A stretch of 64,000 nucleotides of DNA from Actinomadura madurae. GTDB taxonomy: Bacteria > Actinomycetota > Actinomycetes > Streptosporangiales > Streptosporangiaceae. The notes under the pieces are model-generated. The model was not told the DNA's origin. It made no database searches and worked only from the letters and a program-made list of their open reading frames with translations. A program made the translations under genes and the position numbers. The stretch spans positions 1,161,824 through 1,225,823 of the forward strand of contig NZ_FOVH01000001.1 of the NCBI RefSeq assembly GCF_900115095.1. Direction: 5' to 3'. Below, in pieces: positions 17,624 through 26,422 of the stretch; the first letter of the stretch is position 1, and each line of letters begins with the position of its first letter.

Positions 17624-18660
17624 ACTCAACGGTGGCCGACCACCTCGCCCGCATGGCTCCCGGAGACGTCGGCCGAGGGCTGATGGACGCCGGCCGCCTG
17701 GCGAGCGGCAACGCGGTCGGCATCCCCTACCTGATCGCCCGCGGCACGGGCGACGGCCCGTGCCTGTGGGTGAACGCCGCGGTGCACGGCGACGAGTCCC
17801 AGGCGCCCATCGTGGCGACGGAGTTCTTCCGGTCCGTCTCGGGCCGCCCGCTGAGCGGCGATGTCATCGTGACGCCCGTCGCCAATCCGCTGGCCTTCGA
17901 CCATCGGCGCAAGCACTCCCCGTTCGACGGGACGGACCTCGACCAGAGCTTTCCCGGGCGGGCCGACTTCCTCGGCACGCAGCGGCTGGCCCACCGTCTC
18001 TTCGCCGAGCTGTCGCCGCTCGCCGACACCGCCGTCAACATCCACACGATGGGCCCGTTCCTCGACGCCTGCAACTACGGCGTCTACAAACTCCATCCGA
18101 AGGCAGGCGAGGAACGCGACCTGCTGTCCCTGCTCGCCCTGTTCGAGCTGCGCGTCGCCTGCCGGATGGACGTGTCCGGCCAGGGCGAGCTGCCCGGCCG
18201 GATCGAGGGCGCGCTGGACTACCAGATGATGGAGCTCGGCAAGCCGGCGTTCATGCTGGAGGCGGGCGCGGGGGGCCGGCACGACCGCCCGGCCGTCGGC
18301 AAGGCGGTGCGCGGCCTCCTCCGGCTCGCCGCGGTGACGGGGACGGCCGTGCCGCCGGAAGCGCCGGTCGACCGCCCCGCCTCGATCTGCAGGGCGACAC
18401 GGCGGACCCATGTCACCTCGGCCGAGGGCGGCTTCTTCAGCGCCCTCGCCAAGCCCGGTGACGTGGTGCCCGCGGGACGGCCGCTCGGTGAGATCCGCAA
18501 CGTGTACGGGGACGTCGTGGAGGCGGTCTCGCTGCCCTCTCCCGCTCTCGTGATCGGCGTCCGGCGCGATCCCATCGTCCACTCCGGCGACCGCGTGGGC
18601 TTCGTCGCCACCGAATGGGACGACGTCGACCTGACCGCGCCGTTGCGGGAGGCGCCGTGA
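17620..18660 (+). CDS. Succinylglutamate desuccinylase/aspartoacylase-family deacylase
   Basis: This is a 346-residue zinc hydrolase of the AstE/AspA (M14-like) family. VNAAVHGDESQ carries the zinc-binding His and Glu, and AVNIHTMG the third ligand His. ALDYQMMELGKPAFMLEAGAG supplies the catalytic Glu region, and the C-terminal beta domain (SAEGGFFSALAKPGDVVPAG) is typical. Family members remove acyl groups from amino acids or open small amides. Coupled directly to the transporter, it probably deacylates the imported compound. ATG 17620 sits after GGAGGAGA and overlaps the LivF stop. Confidence 0.85.
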   Translation: MNSTVADHLARMAPGDVGRGLMDAGRLASGNAVGIPYLIARGTGDGPCLWVNAAVHGDESQAPIVATEFFRSVSGRPLSGDVIVTPVANPLAFDHRRKHSPFDGTDLDQSFPGRADFLGTQRLAHRLFAELSPLADTAVNIHTMGPFLDACNYGVYKLHPKAGEERDLLSLLALFELRVACRMDVSGQGELPGRIEGALDYQMMELGKPAFMLEAGAGGRHDRPAVGKAVRGLLRLAAVTGTAVPPEAPVDRPASICRATRRTHVTSAEGGFFSALAKPGDVVPAGRPLGEIRNVYGDVVEAVSLPSPALVIGVRRDPIVHSGDRVGFVATEWDDVDLTAPLREAP

Positions 18661-19268
18661 CCGGGCATCACACGACGGTCGGAGCCGGCGACGTCGGGAC
18701 CTTCCGTGTCGCGTCGGGCCAGACGATCGAGGTGGTCAACACGTTCGGCGGCCAGGTCGTCGACGCGTGGTTCTTCGCGGCCGGCGACCCGGCCGAGTTC
18801 GCGTCCATGAGCCACTCGCGCGCCTCCCTGCGCACGATCCGGCCTGCGGTGGGAAGCACCTTCGTCACCAGGCGCCGCGAACCTCTGATCACCCTGGTCG
18901 CCGATTCGTCACCGGGCATCCACGACATGACGATGCCGCCCTGCGACCGGTGGCGCTACCGGCAGCTCGGTGCACCGGAGCACCGCAACTGCGCCGACAA
19001 CCTGCGGTCCGCGCTGCGGGCCGAGGGGCACGGGGACCTGGAGGTGCTCCCCGATCCGCTGAACCTGTTCCAGAACTCGCCGATCGACGCCGAAGGGCGG
19101 CTCACCTTCCTGGAATCGCCGGCGCCCGCCGGTTCCTCCGTCCGCCTGCGGGCTCACCGGGACCTCGTCGCGCACCTCTCCGTGTGCCCCATGGACATCA
19201 TGCCGATCAACGGCGGCGCCCCGCGCTCCATCAGCGTCGCCGTCCTCGATCCGGACGAGGCGGGGTAG
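18657..19268 (+). CDS. DUF1989 (urea-carboxylase-associated) family protein
   Basis: This 203-residue protein starts at GTG 18657, overlapping the deacylase stop. The sequence (GQTIEVVNTFGGQVVDAWFF, STFVTRRREPLITLVADSSP, HDMTMPPCDRWRYRQLG, HRNCADNLRSAL) is that of DUF1989, a family found beside urea carboxylase and amidases. Conserved Cys and His residues (PPCD, HRNC) could bind a metal. Biochemical function is unknown for most members. No urea carboxylase gene is nearby, so here it more likely serves nitrogen release with the adjacent amidase. Confidence 0.8.
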   Translation: MTGHHTTVGAGDVGTFRVASGQTIEVVNTFGGQVVDAWFFAAGDPAEFASMSHSRASLRTIRPAVGSTFVTRRREPLITLVADSSPGIHDMTMPPCDRWRYRQLGAPEHRNCADNLRSALRAEGHGDLEVLPDPLNLFQNSPIDAEGRLTFLESPAPAGSSVRLRAHRDLVAHLSVCPMDIMPINGGAPRSISVAVLDPDEAG

Positions 19269-20663
19269 ATGTCCACATCGCTGTCCGATCTCACCCTGGA
19301 GGAGACACAGGCCGCCGTCCTCCGGCGGGACGCCTCTCCCGCGGAGGTCGCCGCGAGCCATCTCGCCGCGATCGAACGCTGGGAGCCGGCGACGGGCGCG
19401 TTCGCGACGGTCAGCGCGGAGCGCCTCCACGCGGACGCGCGGCGCGCGGAGGAGGATCTCCTGCGCGGGTCGCCCGGCCCGCTGGCCGCCGTCGGGGTGA
19501 GCGTCAAGGACAACATCGACGTCGCGGGGCTGCCGACCACGGCCGGCTCCTCGTGGTTCAGCGAGAAGGCCCCGGCCGATGCCGAGTGCTGGCGGCGGCT
19601 GGCGTCCGCCGGGGCGCTGCACGTCGGCAAGACCAACATGCACGAGTTCGCCTACGGCGCCACCAACGTCAACACCAAGGCGCGCACCACGTCGAACCCG
19701 TGGGATCCGCGGCGCGTGAGCGGCGGATCGAGCGGTGGCAGCGCCGTCTCGGTCGCCGTCGGCGCGTGCGGCGCCTCGCTCGGGACGGACACCGGGGGGT
19801 CGGTGCGCATCCCCGCCGCCCTGACGGGCGTGACCGGCTTCAAACCCAGCCTGGGCCTCGTCCCGACGACGAAGGTGTTCCCGCTCAGCCCGTCCTGCGA
19901 CACCGTCGGCGTGTTCAGCCGTACGGCGGCCGGGTGCACCCGCGTCCTGCGGAGTCTGCTCGCGGAGGGCGTGCCGCCGGAAGGCGGCTCCGACCAGGGA
20001 GATCCTGGGCGGCGGGATTCGCTGCGGGGGCTGCACCTCGGAATCGTCAGGTCGCATCTCGCGGCGGCCTCCCAGGAGGTGTACGAGGTGGTCCACTCCG
20101 CTCTCAAGACGTTCGAAGCGCTCGGCGCCACCGTCGACTGGGTCGAGTTGCACCACGAGGAGGAGGCCCGCGCCGTCACCGCCACCGTGGTGGCGTTCGA
20201 GGCGGCGCAGGTGCACCGTCGCTGGCTCCGCGATCGTCCCGGGGACTACGGGGACGACGTCAGGGCGCGGCTGGAGGCGGGCCTGGAGGTGCCGGGTGCC
20301 CGTTACCGGACGGCCAAGCGGGAGAGGCGGCGGCTCGCCTCGGAGATGCTCGCCGCCCAGCGCCCCTTCGACGCCGTGATCGGCCCGACGGTCCCCGTCA
20401 CCGCCCCGAGGATCGCCGACTGCGGCCCCGACCAGGCGCCGGCGGCCCAGGCCGCGCTGCTCGCCAACACCTACTGCTTCAACGTCACCGGCCAGCCGGC
20501 GGTCTCCATTCCGTGCGGAACGGCGTCCGACGGGCTGCCCGTGGGACTCCAGATGGCGGCCGGTCTCGGCAGGGACCGGGACGTCCTCGCCCTCGCCATG
20601 ACGGTGCAGGACGCGACCGGATGGCACGGCCTCCGGCCGCCGCCGAAGGCGCCGGTCACATGA
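19269..20663 (+). CDS. Amidase (amidase-signature family)
   Basis: This is a 464-residue amidase-signature hydrolase. The Ser-cisSer-Lys triad is visible: Lys in VSVKDNIDVAG, the cis-Ser in VSGGSSGGSAVSVA, and the nucleophile Ser in GTDTGGSVRIPAALTG. The fold splits an amide to acid and ammonia. ATG 19269 directly abuts the preceding TAG. It sits between the DUF1989 and molybdoenzyme genes in the same operon, so its substrate is presumably an amide or N-acyl derivative on the same route. Confidence 0.88.
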   Translation: MSTSLSDLTLEETQAAVLRRDASPAEVAASHLAAIERWEPATGAFATVSAERLHADARRAEEDLLRGSPGPLAAVGVSVKDNIDVAGLPTTAGSSWFSEKAPADAECWRRLASAGALHVGKTNMHEFAYGATNVNTKARTTSNPWDPRRVSGGSSGGSAVSVAVGACGASLGTDTGGSVRIPAALTGVTGFKPSLGLVPTTKVFPLSPSCDTVGVFSRTAAGCTRVLRSLLAEGVPPEGGSDQGDPGRRDSLRGLHLGIVRSHLAAASQEVYEVVHSALKTFEALGATVDWVELHHEEEARAVTATVVAFEAAQVHRRWLRDRPGDYGDDVRARLEAGLEVPGARYRTAKRERRRLASEMLAAQRPFDAVIGPTVPVTAPRIADCGPDQAPAAQAALLANTYCFNVTGQPAVSIPCGTASDGLPVGLQMAAGLGRDRDVLALAMTVQDATGWHGLRPPPKAPVT

Positions 20664-22984
20664 GCACGAGCCGACCGACCAGCTCCCACTGGGGCCCGCT
20701 CCGCACCCGGATGGGCGACGGTGGACTCACCGTCGACCCGCACGAACTCGATCCGGCCCCTTCTTCTCTACTGCGCAACATGGCGCCCGCCAACGGGCAC
20801 CCCGCGAGGATCCGCCACCCGATGGTGCGGCGCGGGTGGCTGGAGAACGGAGCCGGTCCCAGCAGGGCGCGCGGGCACGACGAGTTCGTCCGCGTGGAGT
20901 GGCCCGAACTCACCGCGCTTCTGGCGGCCGAGCTGGAGCGCGTCATCGATCTGCACGGGAACGCCGCGATCTTCGGCGGCTCCTACGGGTGGGGCAGCGC
21001 GGGCCGGTTCCACCACCCGCAGAGCCAGGTGCACCGATTCCTCAACACCGTCGGCGGCTACGCGCGCTCGGTCAACACCTACAGCACGGGCGCGTCCAGC
21101 GTGATCCTTCCCCACGTGCTCGGTCCCGACGTGGACGCGATCCACGGCCTGACCGGCTGGTCGGTGCTCGCCGAGCACACCACCCTGATCGTCGCCTTCG
21201 GCGGGCTGCCGGCCAAGAACATGCAGGTGGCTCCCGGAGGGATCACCCGGCACCGGGGCGCGGCCGCCCTGCGCCGGATCATCGACGGCGGCACGACCGT
21301 CGTCGCCGTGAGCCCCTCGCGGACCGACTGCCCGGAGGGAGCCGACGTCCACTGGTGTCCGATCAATCCCGGCACCGACGTCGCGATGATGCTGGCCCTC
21401 GCCTGGGTCCTGGTCACAGGCCACCTGCACGACATCGAGTTCCTCCGCACGCGCTGCGCCGGCTACGACCGGCTGGAGGCGTACCTGCTCGGGCTGGAGG
21501 ACGGAGTCCCGAAGACCCCGGAATGGGCCGAGGGGATCACCGGTGTCGCGGCCGCCGACATCCACGCGCTGGCCTTGCGGATGGCGGCGAACCGGACCTT
21601 CGTGTCGGTCACCTGGTCACTCCAGCGCGCCCGGTACGGGGAACAGCCGCCGTGGACGGCGATCGCGCTGGCCGCCGTCCTCGGCCAGATCGGCCTGCCC
21701 GGGGGCGGTTTCGGGCACGGCTACGGATCCATGGGCGACGTGGGGCTTCCCCAGCGGCGCAACCCCCTCCCCACGCTTCCGCAGGGGCGCAATCCCGTCG
21801 ACGCGTTCATTCCCGTCGCGAGAGTCGCCGACATGCTCCTCAATCCGGGAGCCCGCTTCGAATACAACGGAGGCGTCCACCGCTATCCGGACGCACGGCT
21901 CGTCTACTGGTGCGGCGGCAACCCGTTCCATCACCATCAGCACATCGGGCGGCTCCGCCGGGCGCTGGCGATGCCGGACACGGTCGTCGTCCACGAACCG
22001 TTCTGGACCGCGATGGCCGGGCACGCGGACATCGTCGTCCCGAGCGCGACGTCCTTCGAACGGTCGGACATCGGCGCCTCGCGGAACGACCCGTGCCTCA
22101 TCGCCATGCATCAGGCGTGCGACCCGCCCGGCGACGCGAGGACGGACTACGAGACCTTCAGCGAGCTGGCGGCGGCGATGGGCGTCGGATCCGCGTTCAC
22201 CGAGGACGCCCCGGAACGTGACTGGCTGCGCCGGATCTACGAGCGCTGGCGCGGCGAGGTCACCGGTCAGGGGGCGGCCCCGCCGCCCTTCGAGGAGTTC
22301 TGGAGCGCGGGCCACACCGAGTTGCCGGATGTCCCGGACGACCAGATCATGTTGCGCGACTTCGCGCGTGACCCGGAGACCTTCCGGCTGAACACGCCCA
22401 GCGGGCGCATCGAACTCTGCTCCGAAACGATCCGTTCGTTCGGCTACGACGACTGCCCGGGCCACCCGACCTGGCTTCCGCCGGACGCCGGACCGAGCGA
22501 GCAGTACCCGCTCACCCTGCTGGCGTCCCAGCCCGCACACCGGCTGCACAGCCAGCTGGACATGGGCCTCGCCAGCCAGGAGACCAAGGTCGGAGGGCGC
22601 GAGCCCGTGCTGATCCACCCCGAGGACGCGGCCCGGCGGGAGATCACGCCCGGATGCGTCGTCGTCATCACCAGCGCGCAGGGAAGCTGCCTGGCGGGCG
22701 CGGTCCTCACGCCCGACATCAAGAAGGGGTGCGTCCAGCTCTCCACCGGCGCGTGGTACGCCCCCTTGGACCCCTCAGACGTCGACTCGCCCTGCGGGCA
22801 CGGGAACGTGAACACCCTGACCGCCGACCGCGGCACGTCGCGGCTCGCCCAGGGATGCACCGGTCAGCTGGTGAGCGTCGAAGTACGCCTTCATAAGGGG
22901 CCTGCACCGTCCGTGCCGGCTCACGCGCCCCCGCGCGGTGCCGAACCATCCCCTTCACCCCGGACCTTCGACAGCAGCCCTTGA
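20660..22984 (+). CDS. Molybdopterin-dependent S/N-oxide reductase (BisC/TorA-like)
   Basis: This is a 774-residue molybdenum enzyme of the DMSO-reductase family. It opens SSHWGPLRTRMGDGGLTVDP and has RIRHPMVRRGWLENG, as in biotin sulfoxide reductase. It lacks the N-terminal cysteine cluster for iron-sulfur binding and places a Ser ligand in NTYSTGASSVILPHVLG. The C-terminal MoCo domain is present (LTLLASQPAHRLHSQLDMG, CGHGNVNTLTADRGTSRLAQ). No Tat signal is seen, so it is probably cytoplasmic. It would reduce a sulfoxide or N-oxide. ATG 20660 overlaps the amidase stop. Cofactor genes are not local. Confidence 0.88.
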   Translation: MSTSRPTSSHWGPLRTRMGDGGLTVDPHELDPAPSSLLRNMAPANGHPARIRHPMVRRGWLENGAGPSRARGHDEFVRVEWPELTALLAAELERVIDLHGNAAIFGGSYGWGSAGRFHHPQSQVHRFLNTVGGYARSVNTYSTGASSVILPHVLGPDVDAIHGLTGWSVLAEHTTLIVAFGGLPAKNMQVAPGGITRHRGAAALRRIIDGGTTVVAVSPSRTDCPEGADVHWCPINPGTDVAMMLALAWVLVTGHLHDIEFLRTRCAGYDRLEAYLLGLEDGVPKTPEWAEGITGVAAADIHALALRMAANRTFVSVTWSLQRARYGEQPPWTAIALAAVLGQIGLPGGGFGHGYGSMGDVGLPQRRNPLPTLPQGRNPVDAFIPVARVADMLLNPGARFEYNGGVHRYPDARLVYWCGGNPFHHHQHIGRLRRALAMPDTVVVHEPFWTAMAGHADIVVPSATSFERSDIGASRNDPCLIAMHQACDPPGDARTDYETFSELAAAMGVGSAFTEDAPERDWLRRIYERWRGEVTGQGAAPPPFEEFWSAGHTELPDVPDDQIMLRDFARDPETFRLNTPSGRIELCSETIRSFGYDDCPGHPTWLPPDAGPSEQYPLTLLASQPAHRLHSQLDMGLASQETKVGGREPVLIHPEDAARREITPGCVVVITSAQGSCLAGAVLTPDIKKGCVQLSTGAWYAPLDPSDVDSPCGHGNVNTLTADRGTSRLAQGCTGQLVSVEVRLHKGPAPSVPAHAPPRGAEPSPSPRTFDSSP

Positions 22985-23007
22985 TACGTGGAAGACAGGA
23001 GCCGTAG

Positions 23008-24687
23008 ATGACCGCCGAAGACCATGACGTCTTTGCTGATGCCGTCTTCACCGATGTCGCCTTCATCGATTACGACGAGATCGAGCGTTGGCGCGCCGCA
23101 GGAAAGGCCCATGCTCTGCTGGACGTCCGGGAGCGCGGGGAGTACGCACTCGGGCAGATCCCCGGCAGCTGCCCACTTCCACGAGGACTCATCGAGATCT
23201 GCCTCGAACGTATGGTGCCGTGGAAGGACGTCCCCCTGGTCCTTTACTCGAACGGGAACCATCGAAGCGTCCTGGCTGCGCGCACCTGCCTGCGAATGGG
23301 CTATCGAGACGTCCGCGTCCTTGGGGGCGGCATCGACCAATGGGCCGCGGACGGACGCTCGCCGGTGTACGGGGTCAACGTCCTCGGCAAGACCTTCGGT
23401 GAGAAGCTCTCGGTGACCGACGAGGTCCGGCAGCTCAAACCCGACGAGGTCGCGGCCCTGGCTGAGGCAGGGGAAACCGTCATCTTCGACGCGCGCACTT
23501 CCAGCGAATACGCCAAGGGCCATATCCCCGGTGCCTACAACATTCCCGGGGGCGAGCTCGTCTCCACGGTCTTCGACGCCGGCATCGACCGGGCCGACCG
23601 CACCGCGCCGATTATCGTCCATTGCGCAGGCCGGACGCGAAGCATCGTCGGGGCCTATCTACTGCGGCAGGCCGGCTTCGACAACGTGTTCGCGCTCCGC
23701 AACGGGACGATGGCATGGGTCATGTCGGGCCGTGAGCTCGAAACGGAGCAGAGGCCGTGGACCGGCTCGGAGGCCGGGACCGGAGGATCGGCGAGATCTG
23801 CCGAGTTCGCGCACGAGTTCGTCCGCGGCACACACGCGTTGTCCATCCCGGCATCCGAACTCGCCGCACTGCGCGAACGTCACGAACCCTGCTACGTCAT
23901 CGACGTCCGCATGGTCGACGAATTCAAGGCAGGACACATCCCGGGCGCCCTCTCCTGCCCAGCGGGCCAGCTGGCCAACGCGGTGGACGAGCAACTCGCC
24001 GTCCGCGACGCGCTCCTCGTGTGCTACTCCGGCGCCGAGACACGAGCCAGGATCGGAGCCGCGCTCCTGGCGCGGATCGGATACCGCCGCGTCGCCTGGC
24101 TCGCGGGCGGCCTCGCGGAACACGACGGCCCCATCGAAACGGGTGATCCGAACGCCTACCTGGACGACCTCGCCTTCTCCGGACCCGACGTCCCCACGAT
24201 CGACGGCGGCGAACTGTCGGACGTCCTGGCCGACGGCACGGGCCTGCTGCTCGACGTCAGGCGCAGCAGCGAGTACGCGCTGAGCCACATACCCGGGTCC
24301 TTGTGGATTCCGCGAGGCGACCTCGAACGGCGTATCGGCGCCCACGCGACGGCCGACACCGAGACCCGGCTCGTCCTCGCCTCCGACCGGGAACTCCGCT
24401 CCACGCTGGCGGCGAGGACGCTGCTGGACATGGGATACCGGAACGTCTCGGTGCTCGGAGGCGGCGTCAACGGGTGGATCTCCTCGGGCCGGGCGACGGA
24501 AGAGGGACTCGACGGCGCGGACGTTTCGCTGGCCGAGGCCAAGGAAGACGCGGAACTCGTCGCACGGCGTCCCAAACTGCTCGAACGCAACCGCGAGGAC
24601 ATGGTCCGGTACCTCGACTGGGAGGAGCGCCTTGGAACGGAAATGCTGGCGAAGGCCGAAGGTTCTCCCGGAGGGGACCATGACTGA
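23008..24687 (+). CDS. Four-domain rhodanese-like sulfurtransferase
   Basis: This is a 559-residue protein made of four tandem rhodanese folds (about residues 20-120, 140-245, 275-380, 400-510). Each shows LLDVR/IFDART...E(Y/F)..GHIPG and a GG...W end. The persulfide-carrying Cys is present in domains 2 (IVHCAGRTRS, Cys206) and 3 (LVCYSGAETR, Cys339). In domain 1 the loop is YSNGNHRS (Ser81) and in domain 4 ASDRELRS, so those two are probably inactive. It would move sulfane sulfur, presumably from the C-S lyase reaction. ATG 23008 follows AGGAG, and the gene overlaps the lyase gene by 8 bases. Confidence 0.9.
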   Translation: MTAEDHDVFADAVFTDVAFIDYDEIERWRAAGKAHALLDVRERGEYALGQIPGSCPLPRGLIEICLERMVPWKDVPLVLYSNGNHRSVLAARTCLRMGYRDVRVLGGGIDQWAADGRSPVYGVNVLGKTFGEKLSVTDEVRQLKPDEVAALAEAGETVIFDARTSSEYAKGHIPGAYNIPGGELVSTVFDAGIDRADRTAPIIVHCAGRTRSIVGAYLLRQAGFDNVFALRNGTMAWVMSGRELETEQRPWTGSEAGTGGSARSAEFAHEFVRGTHALSIPASELAALRERHEPCYVIDVRMVDEFKAGHIPGALSCPAGQLANAVDEQLAVRDALLVCYSGAETRARIGAALLARIGYRRVAWLAGGLAEHDGPIETGDPNAYLDDLAFSGPDVPTIDGGELSDVLADGTGLLLDVRRSSEYALSHIPGSLWIPRGDLERRIGAHATADTETRLVLASDRELRSTLAARTLLDMGYRNVSVLGGGVNGWISSGRATEEGLDGADVSLAEAKEDAELVARRPKLLERNREDMVRYLDWEERLGTEMLAKAEGSPGGDHD

Positions 24688-25846
24688 GCTGGAGCTGGCC
24701 GAGGCCACGCTCCGCGGCCGGGGAGGCAAGAAATGGCGCACCTACGCCGATGACGTGCTGCCGATGTGGCTCGCCGACATGGACTTCCAGCCCGCGGAAG
24801 CCGTCAGGCGCGCCGTGCTGGAGACGGCGCGAGCGGGGACCTTCACCTACCCGCTCGACGCCGAGCACCGCGGTGTAGGCGAAGCCTTCGCGGCGCGCAT
24901 GCGCGCCCGCTTCGGCTGGGAGGCCAGGGCCGACCGGACGGCCGTCATCGCCGACCTGGTGCAGGGCCTCACGGCGACCGTGATGGCCTACAGCGAGCCC
25001 GGGGACGGGGTCATCGTCCTCAGCCCGATCTACCCCCCGTTCGTCCGGAGCGTCGAGGTGAGCGGCCGGAAGGTCGCCGACGTGCCGATGGTCGATGGAC
25101 CGGGCGGGTTCGCCATCGACTTCGACCTGCTCAGGCGGCAGGCCGCGCGCCCCGACGTGCGGCTGATGCTGCTCTGCAACCCCCACAACCCGACCGGCCG
25201 GGTGTTCACCGCCGAGGAACTCCGGCGCCTGTCCGAGGTGGCGCTCGAACACGGAGTCGTCGTGGTCTCCGACGAGGTGCACGCGGACCTCGTGTACGCC
25301 CCCCACGCCCACACCGTCTTCTCCACCGTGGCCCAGGATTCCGGTGCCACCACCATCACACTCCAGTCGGCCACGAAGGCGTTCAACCTGGGCGGCCTCC
25401 GATGCGCGGTCGTCCACTTCGGGTCCGAGCCCTTGCGGCGGCGCTTCACCGCGACGTTCCCCGACCGGGTGCTCGGCAGGGTGTCGGGCGTCGCCGCCGC
25501 CGCGACGATCGCCGCCTGGACCGACGCGGACGGGTGGCTGGGCGGCGTACTGGAGATCCTCGAACTGAACCGCAGTACGGTCTTCGACTGGGTGGCGGCC
25601 CGCCCTTCGCACGTCCACGCCCACATGCCGGAAGGCACGTACTTCGCGTGGCTGGACTTCACGCGGCTGCCGCCCGGCGGAGCGTCGGCTCACGAGCACC
25701 TTCTGAAGACCGCTCGCCTCGCCCTCCAGGCAGGCGAGGACTTCGCCGCCTCCTGCCCGACGTGGGCACGCCTGAACTTCGCGACCTCGCCCCTCATCCT
25801 CGCCGAGGCCCTGGACCGCATGGAGGCGGCCCTCACCGTCACCTGA
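24680..25846 (+). CDS. MalY/PatB-family PLP C-S lyase (cystathionine beta-lyase-like)
   Basis: This is a 388-residue fold-type I PLP enzyme. The opening (KWRTYADDVLPMWLADMDFQ) is the MalY/PatB hallmark; LLCNPHNPTGRVF and VSDEVHADLVY bind PLP, and the Schiff-base Lys is in SATKAFNLGGLRCAV. The family cleaves cystathionine, cysteine S-conjugates and S-alkylcysteines to pyruvate, ammonia and a thiol. ATG 24680, behind GGAGGGGACC, overlaps the rhodanese gene's end and is preferred over ATG 24632 further inside it. Its place between a rhodanese and a thiol dioxygenase fits release of thiol or sulfide from an imported S-conjugate. Confidence 0.88.
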   Translation: MTELELAEATLRGRGGKKWRTYADDVLPMWLADMDFQPAEAVRRAVLETARAGTFTYPLDAEHRGVGEAFAARMRARFGWEARADRTAVIADLVQGLTATVMAYSEPGDGVIVLSPIYPPFVRSVEVSGRKVADVPMVDGPGGFAIDFDLLRRQAARPDVRLMLLCNPHNPTGRVFTAEELRRLSEVALEHGVVVVSDEVHADLVYAPHAHTVFSTVAQDSGATTITLQSATKAFNLGGLRCAVVHFGSEPLRRRFTATFPDRVLGRVSGVAAAATIAAWTDADGWLGGVLEILELNRSTVFDWVAARPSHVHAHMPEGTYFAWLDFTRLPPGGASAHEHLLKTARLALQAGEDFAASCPTWARLNFATSPLILAEALDRMEAALTVT

Positions 25847-25873
25847 CCCGACGACCACGAAGGAAGACGACGC

Positions 25874-26422
25874 ATGAGCGCACTCGAACAGTTCATCCAC
25901 GACCTGACCGACCTCACCACCGCCGAGGACAGGATGCCCGACGACGCGCTGGCGACCACGGTCTCCGAACTCCTGCAGGAGCTCGTCACCCGGCCGGCCC
26001 CGATCCCGGTCGAGTTCACCCGGCGGTCAGCGGCCCACAACGGCCGCGGACGGTACATCCTGCACCGCTCGCCCACCTTCACGATCAGCTCGATCGTGTG
26101 GGCGCCCGGGGAGGTCGCCCCTCCCCACACCCACGAGACCTGGGGGGCCATCGGGCTGATCTCCAACCGCATCGAGGAGCGGCGCTACGAACTCGCCGGC
26201 GACGACACCCTCAACCCGGTCGACCACCACCGGCACGCCGCGGGCGCCGTCTCCGTCCTCGTCCCGGACGACGACATCCACTCGATGCACAACCTGACCG
26301 ACACCGACACGGTGGAGATCCACGTGTACGGAAAGGACCTGACGGGCCTCCGCCGCCGCCGCTGGTCACTGAACGGAGACGACATGCAGGAATTCGCGAG
26401 CGGAAAGTACTTCAACTGCTGA
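25874..26422 (+). CDS. Cysteine-dioxygenase-like cupin thiol dioxygenase
   Basis: This is a 182-residue cupin. PPHTHETWGAIGLI supplies two iron-binding His and DDIHSMHN the third, the three-His pattern of the cysteine dioxygenase/3-mercaptopropionate dioxygenase family. It would oxidise a small thiol to a sulfinate with oxygen. No obvious active-site Cys equivalent of the mammalian crosslink is visible at the PPHTH strand. It is the last gene of the operon, 27 bases behind the lyase with GAAGGAAG before ATG 25874. Its 3' end overlaps the convergent SagB-like gene by 11 bases. Confidence 0.85.
   Translation: MSALEQFIHDLTDLTTAEDRMPDDALATTVSELLQELVTRPAPIPVEFTRRSAAHNGRGRYILHRSPTFTISSIVWAPGEVAPPHTHETWGAIGLISNRIEERRYELAGDDTLNPVDHHRHAAGAVSVLVPDDDIHSMHNLTDTDTVEIHVYGKDLTGLRRRRWSLNGDDMQEFASGKYFNC

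Noticed and set aside
18767..20659. Upstream extension of the molybdoenzyme frame through the amidase gene
   Set aside because: The residues before ATG 20660 are low-complexity Arg/Gly/Pro sequence out of frame with DUF1989 and the amidase; the BisC-like fold starts after that ATG.
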